DNA of 64,000 bases from NCBI GenBank assembly GCA_020809705.1, contig CP085834.1, positions 2,852,001 to 2,916,000 on the forward strand, read 5' to 3'. Of this stretch, positions 36,243 through 46,728 are shown piece by piece. Position 1 is the first letter of the stretch; the number at the start of each line of letters is the position of its first letter. The position numbers and the translations under genes are program-made. Source of the DNA: Calonectria ilicicola. Lineage: Eukaryota; Ascomycota; Sordariomycetes; Hypocreales; Nectriaceae. Under the pieces are notes generated by a model. The model saw only the letters and a list, made by a program, of their open reading frames with translations. It did not search any database and was not told where the DNA came from.

Positions 36243-37049
36243 ATGGCAAGCAAGATCTTGCTCCAACATAACCTGCTTCCTCTCGACGCTGTCTCCCTTG
36301 GACGCCTCGTCGCGGATGTTCGTCATCCCCAACGTCGGTACCATGATCCGTTTGAGAAGATTCCGAGATCCTCAGTCCAAGTTGAGAGAGACGTTAAGGA
36401 GATACTGCAGCGAGTCCGGAACAATGGAGCGGCTGTTTCCCTGACGGAGCTTCTGACCCTCTTCAAGACCAAACACAACGCACAAGGCCTCCAGGTAGAG
36501 GCTGTTATGGCTGTAACATATACCCTAGATCAATGGGAGGATATATTTCGCAGTGCCTGCAAGCTACAAGGCACCCGAGAGTGGTTGGAGGATGCCATTG
36601 AAGACGGGAAAGTCATTTACTTCATTGTTGGCTACCGAACTTTTGTTGACGCGGCAACAACTTCACATGCACAGGTGGGAAGCGATATTAAACAATCGCT
36701 TCAACTGCCTGTGGGAACAGTAATTGATGCCAATCTCCCCAATATGCAACTAAAAGGATCCTTGGATCCCAAGGTAAATTTCAGCAACAGAAAAGACGAT
36801 TTTTCACAGAGAACTTCCAAAGTGAGTGGGGAAAGTGTGTACGCTATACAGTATTGCAAGGTAAGTTTTAAATGGTACTCATCTCGCAAGGTTGATTCAA
36901 GTTTTCTTGGAGATAATAAATGGAGGGTATATCTTGGTGTCAGAGGAGAGGACGACGACGATGGCGAGGAAGATAATGATGACATCTTGGGGGCTGAGCT
37001 TGAGACGTCTTGGCAAACAGTTGATGAAACAATGACAATACTAGACTAG
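36243..37049 (+). CDS. gasdermin-like pore-forming protein
   Basis: A 268-residue protein resembling fungal gasdermin-like proteins (the RCD-1/HET-Q1 group). These are membrane pore formers that cause cell death once an inhibitory C-terminal piece is removed. Matching features by eye: an N-terminal LLQHNLLPLDAVSLGRLV signature, a strand DGKVIYFIVGYRTFVDA (~121-137) corresponding to the conserved gasdermin VYVVTxxxxT strand, and VYAIQYCKVSFKWYSSRKVD (~199-218). The end (~236-268) starts with an acidic tract (236-247) and could be the short inhibitory tail (~4 kDa). One exon, ATG in TCATGG context. It is divergent from a TPR-CHAT protease gene, the known context for fungal gasdermins. I could not run a profile search, so family assignment rests on pattern plus context. 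Confidence 0.62.
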   Translation: MASKILLQHNLLPLDAVSLGRLVADVRHPQRRYHDPFEKIPRSSVQVERDVKEILQRVRNNGAAVSLTELLTLFKTKHNAQGLQVEAVMAVTYTLDQWEDIFRSACKLQGTREWLEDAIEDGKVIYFIVGYRTFVDAATTSHAQVGSDIKQSLQLPVGTVIDANLPNMQLKGSLDPKVNFSNRKDDFSQRTSKVSGESVYAIQYCKVSFKWYSSRKVDSSFLGDNKWRVYLGVRGEDDDDGEEDNDDILGAELETSWQTVDETMTILD

Positions 37050-37127
37050 TTGCGGAGCAAGATAATAGGAAAATTCTTGTATTTATAGCTTTTGCAGTAT
37101 TTAAAGCACATCAACTCCCATCGTCAT

Positions 37128-38505
37128 TTACTTTCGCTTTGCAGGCAAGTGTATCGTCCCGTTTATCAGGCCCACACTAACTAATGTTAATGTCCCTCCT
37201 AGAAGCGCAGAGCCTCCAAACATTTGTGCATAGAGGAAATTGCCGTCATTTCTCTGAACGAGTGCCCCGGCTAGTGGGGGTCCTGTCAAACATGCGACTG
37301 AAACGACCGAAAACACCATCCCTGTCCGGACGCCCATTTTCTTGAGGTCAGTTGTTAAACTGGAGCATGCCGCTGGGAAAATACTTTGCATCCCAGCAGC
37401 GAAAGATCCGTAGACGATGCAGAATACAAAAAGGCCACTGGTGGATTTCACAGCTACCCAACAGTATAAGAGTACACTGGAAAGCAAGGTTGTAATTATC
37501 AGAGTCCTTAGAGGACCAATGACCCTGTCGGATACAAGGCCGAATAAAATCCGCGCAGGTATGCCTACAGCGTTCATCACAAGCAGCAGGGTTAACGAAG
37601 TAGTACTGGAGAGTCCGATAACAGTTTTCCCATATGTGGGGACCTATCACAGTTAGCAATCCATCTGAAAAGGGAGATGCACCAATAGGCAGACAACTTA
37701 CATAGTAAAAAGCAAAGAAAATGGCCCAAAAGTTGAAGAACATGGCGATGCAAAAAATCGTGTAGGGAGTTTCTTTAAACACAGACCATTCAACTAGAGG
37801 TCCCAGCTTCCTTGGCGGCAACCTAGTTCGGGCCAAGGCGACAGTAATGGCTGAGTTGAACATGATAACAAAACCCATGAGTCTCACGGTCCAGCCAAAG
37901 CCGATTTTGGACAAAAGTTGCTGGGCGATCAGTGGGAAGATAATACCCCCCGTACCCGCACCCGAGGCTTGAATGGCAATAGCCACTGACCGCTTTTTTG
38001 CAAAGTAGCTCGCTAAAAGTGCAATTGTAGGACAAAAAACCAAGCCGTCGCCTAGACCCGTACAAATCCCCTGCGACAGAAAAAGTTGCCAGTACGTAGT
38101 AGCCAAGGAAGTCATGAAAACCCCAATTATTTGCAGCAGCGAGCCGATTATTAGGACGGTACGGTAATGTCCGGCATCCGTGGCTCTTCCAGAAAATGTA
38201 CCAATGAAAAAGACCAAGAAGATCTGAACTGAGCCGACCCATGAGATTGCTGATGGCGAGACATTGAGAGTGGTCACGTAGTAGCTCTGGAAAAATCCAA
38301 AAGAATTGATGTATCCCCAAGAATTGAACGCGACTAAATGGGCCACAATAGTTTGTGACCATGCTTGAAAGCCACCATCTGGAGGAGGCCCTGGATCAGA
38401 TGAGGACTGTGCCGTGGCATTGCTGCTAGAATTGTCATCGGCTGAGTCGTTGCTGGCGGGTACCGCTTGATCAACCGTTTCCTGAAGACACTTTTCGGCT
38501 GTCAT
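37128..38505 (-). CDS. MFS transporter, monocarboxylate porter type
   Basis: A 439-residue major facilitator of the monocarboxylate transporter-like group that probably moves an organic acid or similar compound across the plasma membrane. Exons are 38505-37702 and 37643-37128; the 58 bp intron (GTAAGT donor, GCTAAC branch) is in phase 0. The N-terminal ~45 residues are Ser/Asn-rich and cytosolic, followed by the family phrase PDGGFQAW. About twelve TM segments follow. The loop-2/3-type motif FSGRATDAGHYR and TM4/5 phrase GLGDGLVFCPTIALLASYF match the family. It is convergent with the gasdermin-like gene (78 bp between stops). No functional link is evident. Confidence 0.87.
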
Positions 38506-39109
38506 GGCATTGAATTGTTGCAGATTTAAATTTTGGGGGAAAGGCTTGAGGATGGTGAGGACTGAGTATTAAATTGAACATATTTTCAATAGTATTCTTC
38601 CTGTGTTAGTCAAGAAAACAACTGTTGGCTCTATTGCGCGGAGGACGAACTCCGACCGATGGACCCGCCGGCGTGAAAGCTAGTCGCCGACTGGATGACT
38701 AGACGTCGGACATCTATTGACGCCATCGGCCCCGGGGAAATTTGCCGAGAGATGCAACACCCTGCCGATCGCTACTGCAATGGCTCCGGCCTGAATTAGA
38801 CAGATGCCGGACCACTTTGGCATCATTACTCGCGTTGTTCCATTGACCAAGATTCAATCCATCTTTGGTTTTGAGGGGCACTTTCCCTGCCGAGATGGCG
38901 ACAGCGAAAATTAATCTAGCGTTCAGAGGAGGGGAATGTACACGACGAAGTTCGTTTCTAGCCAATTTTTGACGGTGGCCAAGACCAAGTAGGTTCTTGA
39001 ATCTTGTTGCAATCCGACTCGGCGGGCTTTTTTTTCACACAACAGCCACACTTTTCGGTAAGCATAGTAGCAAAATTTTACGACTTGGAAAGATTTGAAA
39101 TACAAGCAA
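38506..39109. other. intergenic region
   Basis: Upstream region of the MFS gene and 3' side of the NACHT-WD40 gene. Nothing else is seen. Confidence 0.5.
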
Positions 39110-42100
39110 TTATAAGTTGATGGCGTCGAGTCGAAACTGAAATATCAGAACTCGGCCCGACTGATAACCCATTGCAATAGTCATGCCGCCAAATCCTGCG
39201 GAAAGCGGTCGGTACTCAGGAGGGATCCAGAGGAGACGAGTCTGTTTCTTCATAATCCAGGCTTTGTCTTGGCTGATGTACAGCTCTAGAAAACACTCCA
39301 TATCCTTAGGATGCATCATCTTGGATTGTAGATCAAAATCACCAACATTAGTGTGAAGTTGTACCTTGTTCATGGGGCTGCATGCCAGATAATTCGTGAC
39401 ACTGCATCGCATTGTGTTATCCATGCTGTTCCAGATGTAAATTCTTCTGCTGATATCTCCGAAAGCTAGTAGAGTACCATCGGATGAGAATGCTAGAACG
39501 GAAATAGAAGAGTCGTCACGTAGCGTGCGCAAACATTCGGCTGTATTGATATCCCAGAACCTTACAACGCCATCTTTGGAAGCTGACGCTAGATGAGAAC
39601 CGCTCGGCGAAAAGCCCAGTAAGGATACGTCTGTTTGGTGCCCCTCAAAGTCGCATTTACAGACTGGTGTATGTGTATACCATATATTAATTGCAGAGTT
39701 GTTTCTGTAGGATTTTGAATATCCTACAAATGCGGCTAAGCGACCGTCCACAGATAGGGCGCAGACAGTGCTGGTGCGTGATTGATCTTCAGATGTGAGC
39801 ATATGAGCACCTGTAGTAGCGTTCCAGACCTTTATCGTACCGTCCAGCGACATAGAAATCACCAGACTGCCATCCAATGATACGGCTATTGAGATAACCA
39901 CATCAACATGATTGTCTGAATCCTGGAGGGAATTCTGTGCGACTCCAGCTGTAGAAGCATCCCAAATCTGAATAGTCCCGTTTGATTTGCAAACAATCCG
40001 GGAGTCCCCAGGTGAAAATAATTTAGAGTCTCGGTTTCCAGCGAGTGCCAATACTGTTTCCCCTTCACAATTCCAGACCATGATGGCCCTATCTGATCTT
40101 AAATACGTCACGCGTTCATTTTCCGAAGAAAACGCCACATCGAAGGCGATACCATCATAGACATGTTCAGTAACTTGATATGTAATGGTGCCCCGTATTT
40201 CCAACACTCTGTCATCCAAAGACGAAACCGCCAGCTGCGTGCCATCAGGTGATAGTGCAACCCCACGTATTTTCTTATCCAAGCTATGTATACACCGGCC
40301 AGTAGCTGCATCCAAAATTTGGACTCCATTGATTGTTTCCACTAATATCTGAGCACCGCTTGGCCAAAGTGCGATTGATTCGATGGGTTGGGTGGCATCG
40401 ATAATGCAGAGACATTGACCTGTCTGTATTTGCCAAACTCTGATCGTTTCATCCAACGATTCCGATACAAGTCTAGATCCGTTTTCCGATACCACCAACG
40501 ATTGAACAACAAGAATGTGCCCGATGAGAACTCTCAGAAGCTCGCTTGTATCCAAGCTCCAGACCTTGATTATACCGGACATTGACCCAGACACAAGTTG
40601 CTTCCCATTTGCCGGGACAGCCAATGAACAGATTGCATCTTCATCGTTGTCATCCCCTTCCCAAGTCTTCAAACATGCACCATTGGTCACATCCCAAATG
40701 CTTATAACACCCTTCAGGGAGCCCGAAACCAGCTGCAAGTTCGTCTTCATTGGCAAAAAGACCATCGATGAGAAGCTGTCATCACTGTGAGTTTCTAACG
40801 TCTGGAGGCATGCATTCCAATTTTTCTCTGTCGGCTTTAGCGAGATCCAATTCAGATGCTGCTGGCTAAATATTTTTCGAATGATGCTGTTCTCTGGGCT
40901 AAATACCAACGCTGAGGCGTATACCTGCAGTGGAGCCAGTTCAATACCGATTTTGAAGGATAGGAGAAATCTCAGGCCATCATGTACCATTGCTTTTATG
41001 TCATGAGTCATGTCCTCTGGAACGTGAGCGATGAGCATCTCTAAATTGCCCAGCGTGCGAACACATTCTGGCAGCCTCCCCATGATACTCAGTGCCTCTA
41101 ACCAATTCAAAAATTTATGGCCGAGGAACTGATGCACTTGTCCGCCATCTTTGAGGAGAGCGCTAGCCAAGTCTGCCTCTTTGGCATGATCGACCCAAAA
41201 AAACACACCAATAGTATAACGGAGCCAAAGGGTCAATCTCTGGTCTCTCTATTTCCTTATTAAGTGTCCCAAGACTACCGAGGCTGTAGATGTTATACCG
41301 AAGGGAATTTCTTAAACTGAAGAGGGATTTAGAAAACATAATTTCATGTTGATGGCTAAGACCTTGAGGGAGAATAAAACCACCTGCTTTCCCCGTCAGA
41401 AAGTCTTTCGCCGACTGATGCACAAAGTATATGACATCGTTACGAACAGTGAGAAAAGAGCGACAAAGACCAATAATGGGTTCGAGGTCGGAAATTGTCT
41501 TGGGGAAGTGTGCTGGTGACTCAATTACATTGGTCGGCTCGTGCAGACTAATGGGCCGGAACACAAAGCAAACTACAGCAAGAATCTCTCGGCATAGCTT
41601 GGATTGTCTCTGATTCATGATTTTCGCTATCATCCGCTGGTAGAGCAAATCGAGACCTGGAGGAAACTCTTGCAGTACGTCTTTAATCTCCCAACTTTGA
41701 ACATCTTCACTGAAAAGTTGTTCACACACCAAAGCTGCCCATAAAAAGGTCTGGTTGGAATGAAAACTCAAGTATTGGCGGAGTTCCCTTGAAGTATCTT
41801 CATCGTAGCCTTTGAGCATCGTCAACTCATGGACCTTGGATTTGGTATAAATTTCAACGGCAGACGAAATGGCTTCTTGGTTCAGCTCCAAGCTCAGGCG
41901 GGAGTTTTCTGGAGCTATTCTCATAACATACTCAATTTCCGGCCAATTTCGACTCGAAAAGAGTACCCTGATTTGGGTATACGGGTGAATTTTCTGAATC
42001 AGTCGTAACAGTAGATGCAGCCCTTCCTCGCATTCATCCAGCCCATCGATGATGATGAATGTCTTGCGCAAGCTTGCATCTTGGAGCATATTGTGAAATA

Positions 42101-42724
42101 CTTTGCAGAGCGCATCCCATGTATTTCCATCCTGAAACATTCTCTTCCCGGATTGGTCATATTTTTGTTTAATGTGTTGAAAAAGCGAGTTTTGTTGGAG
42201 GAGTAGGAGATAGATTAGGCTGCGAAGCAGATTGGTACACCGGTTAAGTATTGAACTTGTAGCCTGGCAGAAAAAGTAAATAATGTTAAAAGATGCCTTA
42301 TGTAACTTTTGCAATTCATCAATGATGCCGCATAAGAGCATTGTTTTCCCTTTTCCAGGGTCCCCTTTGATCCACAATTGTCGTGTTTCTGCGCCCTCGC
42401 GCCATTGAAGAAACTCGGGATGACTGAGAATCCATTTGTAGGAGTCCACAAGAAGACCGCCCTTGATCCGCTCAATGCGGTCCTTGTCATCGCGGGGATC
42501 AGTGACTGCCAAGTCTGCCAGTAGAGCAGCGTGGTTGTGGGGTCCCAAATCTAGAGGAAGAGTTAGTTTGGCAGGCTAATGCCACCCTACCTAAGGCACA
42601 AACTAAAATGAATATCACTAGTGGTCATATTTCCAGAGCCCGAGTTTGAAACTCCAATGCCCGAGAAAACGGTGTTAGTCTGGTGAACATATTCTGCACT
42701 AGGTTGGGGAATGGGCGGGTCCAT
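39110..42724 (-). CDS. NACHT-WD40 STAND receptor with one frameshift
   Basis: NOD-like receptor of the fungal NWD class, expected to sense a ligand through WD40 repeats and oligomerise. Exon 1 (42724-42604) joins exon 2 at 42550 over a 53 bp intron (GTTTGT donor, CTAAC branch, CTCTAG acceptor). The N-terminal ~41 residues are Gly/Ser/Asn-rich (VFSGIGVSNSGSGN). The NACHT domain has Walker A GDPGKGKT (~103-110) and Walker B FIIIDGLDE (~205-213). About eleven WD40 repeats follow, ending in a LLWIPPEYRPL module shared with the paralogue at 48.7 kb. The frame changes by one base in a run of seven A (41197-41203), just after the NACHT-linked region (Y-Y-W-C-V / F-W-V-D-H). This is either a real frameshift, which would separate sensor from switch, or a homopolymer error. 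Both flanking parts are otherwise intact. Confidence 0.85.
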
Positions 42725-43111
42725 ATTTCGAGAAATCTACCGTGCACTGAATGAATACAAGACTGGGGCAAGGGATAAATCAAGGCGACACGAAGACAGA
42801 CACAAGATGGAGCAAGTCAAAAGTGTTCGGTGATGAAAGTGAGAAATTTTAGAATAGTGCCTCAGGCAGACATGCAGATTAAAACCAGCAATTATGATTC
42901 GTTCTGAGAAAGCACTGTGTGAAGTCCAGATAAATTTATTGGCCTATTTTGTCCACCACCACTTGCCCCGCACGCAGTCCTCCCACCAGACAACCAAACT
43001 CGGATAGCTAATTATTATCACTCTCTTTTAAGGGTGGCCACCAATGTACTCATTTGGCGATTGATGATATGAGTAAACGTAGTTGTAGCCTCGTCCCTTA
43101 CATGCTCTCGG
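42725..43111. other. intergenic region
   Basis: Upstream region of the NACHT-WD40 gene and 3' side of the secreted protein gene. Nothing else is seen. Confidence 0.5.
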
Positions 43112-43529
43112 TTAAACTGCATAGTAGCATTTGATGCTATATGCGTCCTGGTTGAGCGCGGTGCAAGCATACTTTCCTGAGGCAACCCCGGCGCTCTGCG
43201 CTTCGTTTTGACAGTTGCTGTCCGAAAATATACTGCAGGTCGTCTGTATCCGGAACGGACTGAGGGGATCAGTCCTGGCAGTCAATCCGAGTGCGCGAAC
43301 AGATTTACTGATCTGGATGCACCCGGAGGTTTTGGTCCAACCCTCATACTGCCCAGCAGCACTGCATTTGCAATTTCTAAATACAGTTAGCATATATCCG
43401 GTGTTTAAAGGTCCTCAGAGAAACCTACCCGCAGTTATGCCAGTAGACATTGCCCTTCCTAAAGTCGGTGGCCGATACGAAAGCGGTAGCGCTGACGAGG
43501 CCGAGAATGAGAGTGTTGATGTTCACCAT
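43112..43529 (-). CDS. secreted cysteine-rich protein, two exons
   Basis: A 121-residue extracellular protein. Exon 1 is 43529-43429 and exon 2 is 43376-43112; the 52 bp intron (GTAGGT donor, GCTAAC branch, TTTAG acceptor) keeps the frame. Residues 1-20 form a signal peptide (MVNINTLILGLVSATAFVSA). The mature chain carries eight cysteines, including a NCGNCKC cluster at the splice junction, CIQIS, a C...NC pair (TTCSIFSDSNC), YACTA and a C-terminal KCYYA. The pattern fits small secreted fungal proteins. No enzyme motif; possible effector or antimicrobial-like protein. It lies between a receptor gene and gene-poor DNA. Confidence 0.75.
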
Positions 43530-46500
43530 TTTGATGGGTATTTGGATCGTGTCTGAGATGATTGATTGTTTAGATGAAATTGAACTGAGTGAGACTGTAT
43601 GGAAAAAGGTCTCTGGTGATTTCCAAAATCGTAGCTGCACTTGGGTCACTCTTTATAGATGTGCTGGCGTTCAAGACTACAGTGGCAGTTTCCTTTACAG
43701 GTTTGGCTTAACTTTCTAAGCGATAGTAGATTTATGAAAAGGAATAAATCATCTGGCCGTCTCCCCGAAACTATGATCTGTCGCAAGATGTGACTGATTC
43801 AAGAGATCTTGGCGGAAGGTAATGCCCCACAAGGTTGGTGTTGAGGTTTAGGACTTCGGTTCCCTGAGATCCACTTAAACATTGCGGCCAAGGATCAGCC
43901 TACTATTGCCGTGTGCGTGTCGATACCTAATAGAATGCAGATTAAGTTTCAATTGGTCGACAAAGATAAACATATCAGTGAATCATGATTTTCGAGCCAT
44001 TTACTCCCCCAACATTGTTTACGTGATGGCTTGCGAAGTATAAAAATGTGCATCATCTTTGATTATAATGAAGCATCAATTTTTGTTGATGTCATTCTTA
44101 TACGCTAAACTATCGAAGACTTGGGCTAGTCAAAATGTCAAAACCTTCAAAGCTGTCGCAACTAGGTGGATGCTGCCTAACAATCTGTCATCTACTCCCT
44201 ATTTCGTTAAGCTTCAGAAATTAGACCTTGGTAGACTATGGCCCGTGTTGATTCAAATGTAGCTTAGTGATGTCTCACATCCAGTTCCGCTAGCTAGCCT
44301 TATGAAATTGAAAGCTATAACTTATTCCCAGAGTAGCTTTTAGTAAGCAGGGTCTGAGCTCAAAAAATCGGGTTTGAAGTGGGTATTCGCTGGAACTTTT
44401 TGCTAATGATGGAACTTTGGTAGAATACTAGGCGCCGAAAGGTAGTCGCTTACAGAGAGGTATTGCTTTACGGGAATAGTAGAAGCTATCCACCCCGTGC
44501 TTTGTAGTGAAACCACACCAACCTATTGTAGCATGGCCAAAGGAAGATCATTCTACACTGCCGAGCCAAGAAAAAAAGTGCCACAGGCTATTTGTCTCAT
44601 TGGAAGCCCTTCGTACACCGCCGATTCTCCAACCGAGGAGGAAGCGACGATTAAATCATAGTCGCTTAGAGTCAAGGGCCTTCGTGCCATCATGGCTATG
44701 ATGGCCCCAGGACTCTCCGTTGGCTGGTCACATGTCGGCTAAGTCTTTGAAGCCGGAACTGTAAATCTGAAGGTAGGTTTTCCTTGGGAGTCCACGTGGG
44801 ATAAGAGGGTTGGACAGATGTCAGAATAAATTCCGCTATCTCGTGCAACATGAAAGCTAGGCGTAACCATCCAACCAAATCCTGACATGAAGGCGATGTA
44901 GCTGTACTTCTGAGCCGAATTATTGTTACTGCGGTGTTCTCGATGAGTCGCTTGCAAATGGCAATTGACTCGGTTGCAATGCTTCCCCACCTGTCGAGAG
45001 GAAGCCTAATAGCCCGAGTAAGGCCTCATCTGCAGCGCGATTCAGTGTAGTTAGTGATAGTGAGGAGGATGGTATGCTATAGGTGGAGTTATATGAGAGC
45101 GCTTTGACATCCCAGATCTTTAGGATACTTGGCTAGATATTTGGTTGAGTGCACAGAAAGGAATAAATCATGTTTTTATGTATTTTATATCTCGCTCTCT
45201 AGGTGTACTACTAGTTTCTGTGATATATGAGCGAAGATGTTAAGGTTCAGGGTTAAACAGATGAGAGTCGAATGAATAGCTGGCGGTTTAGGGTAGTGAA
45301 TGTTGATGAAATAAAATCATGGGGTCGTTTCCGCCTCCTCATTTTTTCTTGGTATTCGTGTATAGTACCAAGCAGGAATAGTACATCTGGATATAACTCT
45401 TCACTACTATTAAACTAGCATATGCCAAAGTTGGGGAAATTAGCCATTCAGACCACGCAAAAAGATGATTTGATCGCAACGTTGTAGTTTCGAGTTCGCG
45501 TGGTCACGGCCAATTTCAGATCAGACACCCCCAGAGATGGCTAAAGCTTCCCAATGAACCGGGTTCTGAAACTTCAATTTTTGGACTATTGAGTATTGCC
45601 GGAGCTCAAATATCGGATTATTCATACTTCGGATTCGTTCCATGAACCGCAAGAAACCCTGCAGCCTTTGGTACAAAACATGGTGCATAGCACTAGACGA
45701 CCAGAGTTGCGCAAGTCTCGCATCCCAAATCGAGGAATCCATCGATTCGATGAATTGCAGCTTTGCTGCGATAGCTTCCATCCAGGATTAACTATTGATG
45801 AACTTCTTGCAACCAGTATCATCAAAAGCTGGAATTCGGCTTTCTCTTCCGGCCCAAGATAGTATTGAAGAGAGGTGAAGCATTGGATTTTTATTTTTCA
45901 CTATGATGGAAGTGCGATTCTATTTCTAATCAGTATATATCCGCATGTTATGTATATCATTAATACAACGAACATCACTCGCGGGGAAGTAAACAACCTC
46001 CGATCCTTAATTAGTATTAATTTCTTACTTCTGAATAACTAAATGAACGCCAGATGTATCTGACAATTATACATAAAAACTTTACAACTAAGGTCAAAGA
46101 TTGTACTGGGCTCGTCGGTGGACCCGAAATAGATCTCATACGGCATGGATGTTTTATCAGTCAATGCGGCGTGAGGGGGTGATAAGACATTGGCTGATGA
46201 TGAATGCCACGGCACTCGATGCAGAATTCAATGAACAAGCTAGACGAGAGAAGAAAAAAATTGCTGATAGGCATATTGCAGCTAGAAAAGATTTGTATAC
46301 GCCTGATATTATTATTTTTTGTTTCGAAATGCTGTGCTGGGCTAGGAGAGAAAACTGCATTGTCAGCACTTTCGTCAAGCGGGGATGCATCGGCGAACTG
46401 CTTTGAATCATGGCCGGCCAAATCCAGCCAATAGCGCCCCCAGCAAGACCCACCAGCCAGCGATCCAAGATAAGGGATGTGATCGGTAGTGGGAATATCT

Positions 46501-46728
46501 CGCCAGTATGTGGCATGGCACCAACTTTTGTCCAGGGTCCTATCGGACGTTTCAAGAGACCCTTGTCTGCTTATCTCGTCGGCCAAGCCGACTATATAAA
46601 CAACAGTTGGCCGAATAATACGCACACGAATACTAGCCAGCGCTGATGCTGTCGCGCATGCTTCAATCACGCTCTGAGCTGTTGTTTCAAGGGAGGCCAT
46701 CATTTGACCGGCCTGATTTCAAGACAAA
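43530..46728. other. gene-poor intergenic region
   Basis: Contains the possible fragment at 45521-45781 and otherwise nothing I can support. Frames at 44696-44990 and 46157-46703 overlap in several phases and lack family features. Confidence 0.4.
45521..45781 (-). pseudogene. possible coding fragment
   Basis: An 86-codon frame with helical, protein-like content (AAKLQFIESMDSSIWDARL, QRLQGFLRFMERI) from an ATG at 45781. The same frame continues upstream past a TAA, and another phase upstream also reads protein-like (YYLGPEEKAEFQLL). It looks like a decayed gene end, but I recognise no family and cannot place introns. Confidence 0.28.

Noticed and set aside
46161..46703. 180-codon minus-strand frame upstream of the NCS1 permease
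   Set aside because: It overlaps other open frames, becomes low-complexity, has no family features and covers the permease promoter.
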